Of a stretch of 8,137 nt of DNA, positions 1-6,700 are shown piece after piece. The DNA lies in contig JAGOBT010000119.1 of the NCBI GenBank assembly GCA_017999135.1, forward strand, positions 1 to 8,137, read 5' to 3'. Positions within the stretch are counted from its first letter, which is position 1. Each line of letters opens with the position of its first letter. The notes under the pieces are model-generated. The model was not told where the DNA came from, did no database searches, and saw only the letters and a program-made list of their open reading frames with translations. This stretch comes from Burkholderiaceae bacterium (GTDB lineage: Bacteria > Pseudomonadota > Gammaproteobacteria > Burkholderiales > Burkholderiaceae_C). A program made the position numbers and the translations under genes.

Positions 1-88
1 TGCTCAGCGCGATCGACAGCACCACCAGCGCCAGCACGAAGCGGCGGTTCCAGGCGCTGCGCGCAGCGAGATGCAGCAACGCCGTCAT
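1..88 (-). CDS. ABC transporter permease, FtsX/MacB-like, N-terminal fragment (runs off left edge)
   Basis: Only the first 29 codons lie in the window. They read MTALLHLAARSAWNRR followed by a hydrophobic stretch, FVLALVVLSIALS. A short amphipathic cytoplasmic segment with 'R-S-x-W-N-R-R' just before the first membrane helix is typical of FtsX/MacB-type permeases (LolC/E, MacB core). In that family the protein has about four membrane helices and a large periplasmic domain, and it extrudes or relays substrates or signals instead of importing them through a channel. The ATG at 88-86 overlaps the TGA of the upstream ATPase gene (87-85) as ATGA, so translation is probably coupled and the two proteins should form one complex. 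The family call rests on a short fragment plus its MacB/LolD-type ATPase neighbour; another permease class cannot be excluded from these residues alone. Confidence 0.7.
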   Translation of the reverse strand, partial: MTALLHLAARSAWNRRFVLALVVLSIALS

Positions 89-807
89 GCGGCCGCCCTT
101 GCGGCGTGGTTGATGGCCGGCAGGTCGACCACCCGCGCAAAGCGCTGGGCCAGCCGCGCATCGTGGCTGACGAACAGCAGCGCGCTGCCGGCGGCGGCGC
201 AGCTGTCGAGCAGCAGGGCCATGAAGGCCTCGCGCAGGGCTTCGTCCAGGGCCGACGTGGGCTCGTCGGCGATCACCACCGCCGGCGCGCCGATCAGCGC
301 CCGCGCCGCCGCCACCCGCTGTTGCTGGCCCACCGACAGCGTGCCGGCCGGCGCCGCCCACAGCGCGCGCGGCAGCTCGGTGCGGGCCAGCAGGTCTTCG
401 GCCGCCTGCGGGCCGGCGCGCTGCGCCCGGCGGGCCGAGAAACGCAGCGGCAGGCGCACGTTGTCCAGCACGCTGAGGTAGGGCAGCAGGTTGAACTGCT
501 GGAAGATGTAGCCGAGGTGGTCGGCGCGGTGGCGGTCGCGCGCGCTGGCGCCCAGGCCCTGCCAGGCCTGGCCCAGCAACTGCACCGCGCCGGCCTGTGG
601 CAGCAGCACGCCGGCGCACAGGCTCAGCAGCGTGCTCTTGCCGCAGCCGCTGGGCCCGCGCAGGAACACGCTGTCACCCGGCGCCAGCTGCAGGTTGTCG
701 ATGGCGATGGTGTCGGCCGGCGCGCCGGGCCAGCGGTAGCGCAGGCCATGCAGCGACAGCGCCGGGGCGCTGTCGCTGCGCACCGCCGTTGTCATGGCGG
801 CACTCAC
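85..807 (-). CDS. ABC transporter ATP-binding protein, LolD/MacB type
   Basis: This 240-residue nucleotide-binding subunit powers the transporter from the cytoplasmic face of the inner membrane. All the core motifs are present: Walker A GPSGCGKST at residues 51-59, Q-loop FQQFNLLP at 102-109, signature LSVGQQQR at 157-164 (Val replaces the usual Gly of LSGGQ), Walker B VVIADEP at 177-183 with catalytic E182, D-loop SALD at 185-188 and switch His in SHD (H215). The 'FQQFNLLPYLSVLDNV' stretch and the short length are typical of the LolD/MacB/FtsE branch, not of the LivG/LivF ATPases that normally serve a Leu/Ile/Val binding protein. The longest frame starts at a GTG (807-805) that overlaps the upstream stop as GTGA. 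An in-frame ATG at 795-793 has GGTGA (808-804) eight bases ahead and is an equally good start, giving 236 residues. The stop overlaps the permease ATG. Confidence 0.93.
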   Translation of the reverse strand: MSAAMTTAVRSDSAPALSLHGLRYRWPGAPADTIAIDNLQLAPGDSVFLRGPSGCGKSTLLSLCAGVLLPQAGAVQLLGQAWQGLGASARDRHRADHLGYIFQQFNLLPYLSVLDNVRLPLRFSARRAQRAGPQAAEDLLARTELPRALWAAPAGTLSVGQQQRVAAARALIGAPAVVIADEPTSALDEALREAFMALLLDSCAAAGSALLFVSHDARLAQRFARVVDLPAINHAARAAA

Positions 808-808
808 C
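804..808 (-). promoter_or_regulatory. GTGA overlap / GGTGA ribosome site between binding-protein and ATPase genes
   Basis: Read on the minus strand, GGTGA (808-804) contains both the stop of the binding-protein gene (TGA 806-804) and the GTG start of the ATPase (807-805). The same bases fit the anti-Shine-Dalgarno and lie eight bases before a second possible start, ATG at 795-793. Either way the ATPase is probably translated by coupling to the upstream gene. Confidence 0.6.
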
Positions 809-1922
809 GCCGGAAGCGGCCGTCGGCCCCGATGATCGACAGGTCGGCGTATTCCAGGCCGGTGTGGTCATTCGGGCCGAAGGTCAGGTCCAGGCCGCCC
901 AGGTCGTAGTTCTTCAGGCTTTCCAGCGCACGCTGCAGGCCGGCGCGGTTCAGTGCCCCGCTGGCGGCGGCGCGGCGCAAGCCCTCGGCCAGCACCTTGG
1001 CGCTGGCAAAGCCTTCCAGCAGGGCCGGGGTGATTTCGGGGGCGCCGGCGCCGCGGGCGCGCGCCAGGTCGTGCGCCTCCTTGACCAGCGGCACACCCTG
1101 CGACCGCTCGCCGGGCAGCACCTGGCTGACCACCACACCGCGTGCATGCTCGCCCAGCGCCTTGATGAAGCCCGACGACGCGTTGTTGCTCAGCGTCAGC
1201 AGCTGCGCGCGCGAGCCGGCGGCGCGCAAGGCCCGCACGCCGTCGACCACCGCCGTGCCCGAGCCGATGAACATCACCGCCTGCGCGTCGGCAGCCACCA
1301 GGCGCTGCACGATGGTGTCGAACTGGGGCTTGGCGCGGTCGTAGGTGTCATGCACCACCGGCTTCAGGCCGGCGCCAAAGCCGCGCAGCGCGCCGGCCGC
1401 GGCGTCCTGGCCGAAGCTGTCGTCCACCTGCACCAGGGCGATGCGGGCCACGCCGGTGGTCAGCAGGTGCTTGATGCTGCGCTCGGCCTCGCGCTGGTAG
1501 GTGGCGCGCACATTGAACAGCCAGGGGTGCACCGGCTCGTGCAGCACCATGGCGCCGGTGCTGGGGCCCACCAGCGGCACCTTGAACTCGGTCAGCAGCG
1601 GCATGATCTTCTGGTTGTGAGGGGTGCCGCGCGTGAGAAACAGCGACACCACGCCACGGTCGATCAGCGCCTTCGCGTTGTCGGCCGCACGCTGGGGGTC
1701 GAAGCCGTCGTCCATCACCACCAGTTCCAGCTTCTGTCCGCCGATGCCGCCGCGCGCGTTCAGCGCGTCGAACAGCAGCCGGGCGCCGGCCGTCGCCTCC
1801 TTCACCGTGGCGGCCACCGCACCCGTGTGCCCGGCGGTCTGGCCGATCAGGATCTGGGCCCGGGCGGGCAGGGCCCAGGCGGTGGTGGCCAGCAGGACGG
1901 TGAGAAGCAGGCGTTGCAGCAT
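804..1922 (-). CDS. ABC transporter substrate-binding protein, LivJ/LivK (Peripla_BP_6) family
   Basis: A 372-residue periplasmic protein. Residues 1-22 form a Sec signal peptide (MLQRLLL, hydrophobic core, then LPARA before Q23). There is no lipobox Cys, so it should be soluble. The mature part follows the type I periplasmic binding fold used for branched-chain amino acids and related compounds: 'LLFDALNARGGIGGQKLELV' then DDGFDP, 'QRAADNAKALID', the lobe-linking 'KVPLVGPSTGA' and 'ALVQVDDSFGQDA'. These segments are diagnostic of the family; the ligand is not predictable. In this family the usual partners are LivH/LivM permeases and LivG/LivF ATPases, but here the next genes are a LolD-type ATPase and an FtsX-like permease. 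It may therefore sense or deliver a ligand for a non-import machine (inference). The start was chosen for the signal peptide; no clear ribosome site precedes it. An in-frame ATG at 1997-1995 would add 25 residues. The frame remains open upstream to 2825, but that part is not credible coding sequence. Confidence 0.92.
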   Translation of the reverse strand: MLQRLLLTVLLATTAWALPARAQILIGQTAGHTGAVAATVKEATAGARLLFDALNARGGIGGQKLELVVMDDGFDPQRAADNAKALIDRGVVSLFLTRGTPHNQKIMPLLTEFKVPLVGPSTGAMVLHEPVHPWLFNVRATYQREAERSIKHLLTTGVARIALVQVDDSFGQDAAAGALRGFGAGLKPVVHDTYDRAKPQFDTIVQRLVAADAQAVMFIGSGTAVVDGVRALRAAGSRAQLLTLSNNASSGFIKALGEHARGVVVSQVLPGERSQGVPLVKEAHDLARARGAGAPEITPALLEGFASAKVLAEGLRRAAASGALNRAGLQRALESLKNYDLGGLDLTFGPNDHTGLEYADLSIIGADGRFRR

Positions 1923-2112
1923 GGCGTGGCAATCGGTCTGTTGGGCGGGCCGGGTCGGCGGGCGTGGCGTGGCCGGATTGTGGCGCCCATGCCGCATCTC
2001 TCCATTTGGGTGGACATCGGGATGGGCGGCTGGGCAGGCGGCGGGCAACATGGCATGGTTCGGGTTGCGGGGTTGGCGACACCCGGCCCCGCTGTCAGCC
2101 TGAGGAGGATCC
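1923..2112. promoter_or_regulatory. Divergent intergenic region between the ABC operon and the Tps operon
   Basis: These 190 bases must carry the promoters for both operons, since the binding-protein gene leaves leftward and tpsB rightward. I see no strong sigma-70 promoter on either strand. The best leftward candidate is weak: TGGAGA (2004-1999), 16 bases, then CACAAT (1982-1977), each hexamer matching four of six consensus positions, which would give a leader of about 50 bases. On the right, the only strong element is the Shine-Dalgarno sequence next to tpsB. An imperfect dyad, AACATG-G-CATGGTT (2047-2060), lies 50 bases before tpsB and could be chance. The region is somewhat less GC-rich than the flanking genes around 1995-2020 and 2045-2062. 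Confidence 0.45.
2103..2108 (+). promoter_or_regulatory. Strong ribosome binding site of tpsB
   Basis: AGGAGG, a full match to the anti-Shine-Dalgarno complement, lies four bases before the ATG at 2113. It fixes the tpsB start and is by far the best ribosome site in the window. The short spacing is slightly below the usual optimum. Confidence 0.85.
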
Positions 2113-3741
2113 ATGAACTTGACCCAACCTGCGGCACGGCCGCGACGCGGGCACGCATTGGCCTGGGCCATGGCCTGCGCCCTGGGCATGGCCAGCCCGT
2201 TGGCATGGGGCCAGGGCGCCGCCGAGCAGGTGCAGGTGCGCCGCTTCCAGGTGCAGGGCAACACGCTGATCGACGCGGCCGCGGTGCAGGCCGCGCTGGC
2301 GCCCCACACCGGCGCCCGCACGCTGGCCGATCTGCAGAAGGCCGCGCAGGCGGTGCAGGCGCTGTACGGGCAGGCGGGCTGGGCGGCGGTGGTGGTGTAC
2401 CTGCCGCCGCAGCCGGTGGCTGACGGGGTGGTCACGCTGAACGTGGTGGAAGGCAAGGTGGGCCAGGTGCAGGTGCAGGGCAACCAGCGCCTGAGCGCCG
2501 CCCGCGTGCGCGCTGCGCTGCCGTCGCTGGTGGAGGGTGCCACCCCGCGGGTGCGCCGCATCGACGCCGAACTGCAGATCGCCAACGAGAACCCCGGCCG
2601 CAGCATGGCCGTGCTGCTGGGGCCCGGCGCCGCGCCGGGCGAGGTGCAGGCCACGGTGAAGGTGGACGAGCAGCCGGTGCACCGCTTCAGCGCGTCGCTC
2701 GACAACTCGGGCAACAGCCGCACCGGTGAATTGCGCCTGGGCGTGGGCTGGCAGCATGCCGACCTGACCGGCCATGACGACGCGTTGAGCGTCAACCTGC
2801 AGACCTCGCCCACCGCGCCCAGCATGGTGCAGGTGGCCAGCCTGGGCTACCGCTGGCCGTTGCCGGGGCTGCGTGCCGCGGTCGACCTGTTCGCGGCCTA
2901 TTCCAATGTCGACGGCGGCACGCAGGCCATTGCGGCTGGCGACCTGAGCTTTGCCGGTGCCGGCCGCATCGCCGGGGCCCGCGCCGTGTGGTACCTGCCG
3001 CGCCTGGGTGAGTTCGACCAGCGCCTGACCACCGGCCTGGAAACCCGTGCTTATCTCAATGACTGCAGCGTGGCCGGCCTGCCGGCCGGCGCCTGCGGTG
3101 CAGCGGGCGAGAGCGTGTCGGTGCAGCCGCTGTCGCTGGAATGGGCGGCGCAGCAGGGCGGCAGCACGCCGATGCTGTTCACCCTGGGTGTGACCCACAA
3201 CCTGGCGCTGGGCGGCCAGCATGGCGCGCAGGCCGACTTCGACGCGGTGCGCCCCGGCGCGCCCCGGCGCTACACCATCTGGCGCGCCGGGGCGCAGGCC
3301 AGCATGCCGGTGCTGGACGACGCCCGCGTCGCCGCCCGCCTGAGCCTGCAGCACAGCGGCGACGCGCTGGTGTCGGGTGAGCAGTTCGGCGTGGGCGGCG
3401 CGCTGTCGGTGCGCGGCTATGAAGAGCGCGAGCTGGCGGGCGATTCAGGCTGGCAGCTGTCGCTGGAACTGCTGAGCCCGCGCCTGGGCACCGACTGGCT
3501 GCCCACCACCGGCGACCTGCGGCTGCTGGCCTTTGCCGACGCCGGCGAGGTGCACAACCAGGGTGGCCTGGCCTGCCGGGCCGGCACGGCCACCTGCCGT
3601 GCCGCATCGGTGGGGGTGGGCCTGCGCCTGGGCTGGGGCCCGGTGCAGTTGCGCGCCGACGTGGCCCGCGCCATGCAGGACGCCATCAGCACCAACCGTG
3701 GCGACTGGCGTGCCCACGTCGCGCTGTCGGCCAGCTTCTGA
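2113..3741 (+). CDS. TpsB outer-membrane transporter, ShlB/FhaC/HecB family (two-partner secretion)
   Basis: A 542-residue Omp85-superfamily protein that should export the downstream TpsA exoprotein across the outer membrane. A Sec signal peptide spans residues 1-33 (ends AWG before Q34). POTRA 1 is about 40-116 (VRRFQVQGNTL at its start, NVVEGKVG at its end), POTRA 2 about 117-186 (with ENPGR), and the 16-strand barrel about 190-542. VRGY at 433-436 is the conserved tip of the L6 loop; FADAG at 474-478 is the partner motif whose Asp (D476) pairs with R434 in FhaC. The protein ends in Phe, the outer-membrane sorting signal. Its length is normal for the family. Only about six residues separate the signal peptide from POTRA 1, so the plug helix H1 and linker of FhaC are missing. 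Two Cys pairs (C318/C328 and C488/C495) probably lie in external loops. The stop is 14 bases before tpsA, indicating one operon. Confidence 0.95.
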   Translation: MNLTQPAARPRRGHALAWAMACALGMASPLAWGQGAAEQVQVRRFQVQGNTLIDAAAVQAALAPHTGARTLADLQKAAQAVQALYGQAGWAAVVVYLPPQPVADGVVTLNVVEGKVGQVQVQGNQRLSAARVRAALPSLVEGATPRVRRIDAELQIANENPGRSMAVLLGPGAAPGEVQATVKVDEQPVHRFSASLDNSGNSRTGELRLGVGWQHADLTGHDDALSVNLQTSPTAPSMVQVASLGYRWPLPGLRAAVDLFAAYSNVDGGTQAIAAGDLSFAGAGRIAGARAVWYLPRLGEFDQRLTTGLETRAYLNDCSVAGLPAGACGAAGESVSVQPLSLEWAAQQGGSTPMLFTLGVTHNLALGGQHGAQADFDAVRPGAPRRYTIWRAGAQASMPVLDDARVAARLSLQHSGDALVSGEQFGVGGALSVRGYEERELAGDSGWQLSLELLSPRLGTDWLPTTGDLRLLAFADAGEVHNQGGLACRAGTATCRAASVGVGLRLGWGPVQLRADVARAMQDAISTNRGDWRAHVALSASF

Positions 3742-3755
3742 TCGGAACCAAGACC

Positions 3756-6700
3756 ATGACCGCAACCTTCCGTTCCGTTCCCTCCCGCCTGCGGGCCTTG
3801 CGCCCGCTGGCCCTGGCCGTGGCCAGCCTGTGCGCCGGTGGTGCGCTGCAGGCTGCCGGGCCGGTGCTGCCGGCCGGCCTGCAGGTGGTGCAGGGCCAGG
3901 CCACGGTGCAGACCCAGGGCCGCCAGCTCACCGTCACCAACAGCGCCGGCGCGTTGCTGAACTGGCAGCAGTTCTCCATCGGCGCGCAGGATGCGGTGCG
4001 CTTCGTGCAGCCGTCGGCCAACAGCAAGGTGCTGAACCGGGTGGTCGGCCAGAACCCGTCGCACATCCTCGGCAGCCTGTCGAGCAACGGGCAGGTGTGG
4101 CTGCTCAACCCCCATGGCGTGCTGTTCGGCGCTGGCGCGCGGGTGGATGTGGCCGGCCTGGTGGCCAGCACGCTGCGCCTGGACGACGACGCCTGGCGCG
4201 CCGGCCTGGCCACCGGGCGCTTCAGCCTGGGGGGTGCGGGTGGTGGTGCGGCCGACGGCGCGTTCAGCGCCGCCGTGGTCAACCAGGGTGAATTGCGCAG
4301 CACCAGCGGCGGCCGCGTGCTGCTGATCGGCGGTGCCGGCGGTGTGCGCAATGACGGCCTGATCGAGGCGCCCGACGGCCAGGTGGTGCTGGCCGCCGGC
4401 GGCCAGGTCGACCTGGTCGACACCGCCACCCCGCGGCTGGGCCTGCAGCTCAGCGCACCGCAGGGCGAGGTGCTGAACCTGGGCAGCCTGTCGGCCAGCG
4501 GCGGGCGCATCGACCTGCAGGCCGCGCTGGTCAACCAGCAGGGCATCGTGCGGGCCGACAGCCTGGGCACCGGCGCCGGCGGGCAGGTGCTGATCAGCGC
4601 CAGCCAGGGCGCCACGCTGGCCGCAGGCAGCCGCACCAGCGCCGATGGCGCCAGCAGCGGCGGCCAGGTGCTGGTGGACGCCGGTGCCGGCACGCTGCTG
4701 GCCAGCGGCGGCCTCAGCGCGCTGGGCGGCAGCGGCATGGGCGGCAGCATCGGCCTGCTGGGCCGGCAGGTGGGCCTGCTCGATGGCGCAGTGGCCGATG
4801 CCTCCGGCGCCACCGGTGGCGGTGCGGTGCGGGTGGGTGGCGGCCTGCGCGGGGCCGACCCGGCCTGGCGCAATGCCGAAGCCACCCACATGGCGCGTGG
4901 CGCCCAGCTGCGCGCCGATGCCCTGGTCAACGGCCACGGCGGCCTGGTGGTGCTGTGGGGCAGCCGCACGGCGCGCGCCTACGGCAGCTTCAGTGCGCGC
5001 GGCGGCGCCCTGGGTGGTGACGGCGGCTTCATCGAGACCTCGGGCGGCTGGATCGACGTGCGACCGCAGGCGGTGCACACCGCGGCGCCGGCGGGGCGCG
5101 CCGGCCAGTGGCTGATCGACCCCGACGACCTCTACATCAGCAGCAGCACCGACGGTGATGTCGGCATCAGCGCCGGGCCCGACTTCAGCACCACCAGCGA
5201 GAACGCGTCGCTGAGCACCTTCACCATCAGCCAGGCGCTGAACGCCAACAACAACGTCACCATCACCACCGGCAACAGCGGCAACAGTGAAGGCAACGGC
5301 GACATCATGCTGAGCGGCGCCTTCCTGAACGTGGCGCCCACCCAGCCGGTGAGCCTGACGCTGAACGCCACCGGCAGCGTGCTGATGGAAGGCTCCAGCA
5401 TCCAGACGCTGAATGCGCCGCTCAGCGTCAGCCTGCAGGCCGGTGCCCTGGGGGGCAACGTGGGCCAGATCGAGGGCAGCAGCAACGGCGGCGGCATCAA
5501 GATCCATTCGTCGTCGATCACCACCGCCGGGGGCGACATCACGCTGGGCGGCCCCAGCATTGCCTGCGGCCCGACCGCTGGCTGCAGCGCAGGCCACACC
5601 GGTGCGGTGGCGCATTCGGGTTCCAGCGTGCACGACGGCGTGTCCATCAAGGGCAGCACCCTGCGGGCCGGCAGTGGCCGCGTGCAGATCGACGGCCACA
5701 GCCTGGTCGGCTTCACCAGCACCGCCGGCGTGCGCATCGCCGAAGGCAGCCAGATCGAAGGCAGCCGCATCGGCATCCACGGCACGGTCGATGCCGGGGT
5801 GTTCGGCGACGGCGGCCAGCGCTACGGCGTGGTGGTGTCCGACAGCGGCCTGGCCGCCAGCGAGCAACTGCGCATCTCCGGCAGCGTGTCCACGCCGCCA
5901 GCCCAGTCGGGTGTGCTGCTGGCCGGCGGCGTGGACATCGGCCGCAACAGCCTGCTGCGCGTGGGTGTGGCCGACGGCGCGCCGGCCGGAGACGGGTCAC
6001 TGCCCAGCCTCAGCATCCAGGGCAAGGTGGACGAGGTCGGGGCCGAAGACGGCTTCCTGCTGCGCACCGGGGTGCGCATTGGCGACGACGGCACCCGCCT
6101 GGTGGCGCTGGGTGGCGCGTCCATCGACATCCGCGGCGATGTCCAGGCGCCTGGCAGCAACTTCGCCATCCTGATCGGGTCCGGCGCCGTCGAGATCGAC
6201 GCATCGGCCGGCAGCAGCCTGCGGCTGGAATCCGGCGGCGACCTGTACATCACCGGGCGCATCCTGGCGCCCACCGGCGGCAGCCTGCAGCTGCTGGCCG
6301 CCGGGTCGCAGACGATCGAAGATGCGCTGATCGACGGCGCGCCCGCCAGCGTGGCGCTGTCCGCCGAGACGCTGCACATCGGCACCTCAGGTGACACCGG
6401 CACGCAACTCAGGTTCAACGGCGCCGCACAGGTGTCACTGCAGGCCGTCAACTTGCTGATCGGCGTGCAGTCGTTCGACGACGAGGGCGGCTTCGACGAA
6501 GACTTGTCCCAGCTCCGCACGGGCGCCAGCGCCGCGCCCAAGCGTGCGCTGGGTGTCCAGCGGGTGTCGCAAGACGCTGACCTGCCTGCGCTGGACCTGT
6601 TCACCGTGGTGGCCACCGGCGGCCGCCTGGACATCGCGGCCGACCGTCTGCTGCTGGGTGGCGACATGGCCCTGTATGCCGGCGCGGCCGACAACGCGCT

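Noticed and set aside
2047..2060. Imperfect dyad AACATG-G-CATGGTT as a possible operator
   Set aside because: The arms are short and need a bulge to pair. This is expected by chance, so it is mentioned only in the intergenic entry.
597..2423. Plus-strand open frame of 608 codons across the ABC operon
   Set aside because: It is antisense to genes with intact catalytic motifs, crosses the divergent intergenic region and enters tpsB in a wrong frame. The product has the Arg/Ala/Gly/His composition of a shadow.
1923..2825. Upstream extension of the binding-protein frame to 673 codons
   Set aside because: The extra part is antisense to tpsB and precedes a classic signal peptide that would then be buried in the middle of the protein.
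3240..3275. GC-rich direct repeat (two copies of GGCGCGCCCC-like sequence)
   Set aside because: It lies inside the tpsB coding frame encoding RPGAPRR and follows from codon bias; it does not extend to a larger repeat.
2095..3354. Minus-strand frame of 419 codons opposite tpsB
   Set aside because: The product is a His/Ala/Arg/Gln-rich string without recognisable domain, opposite a gene whose POTRA and barrel motifs are intact.
3742..3755. Possible terminator or promoter between tpsB and tpsA
   Set aside because: The gap is only 14 bases, with no hairpin or T-run, so the two genes are read as one operon.
3417..5867. Minus-strand open frame of 816 codons across tpsB and tpsA
   Set aside because: Its product is an Ala/Gly/His/Gln-rich low-complexity string with no domain. 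It lies antisense to two clearly functional genes, and GC-rich third positions leave antisense frames open by chance.
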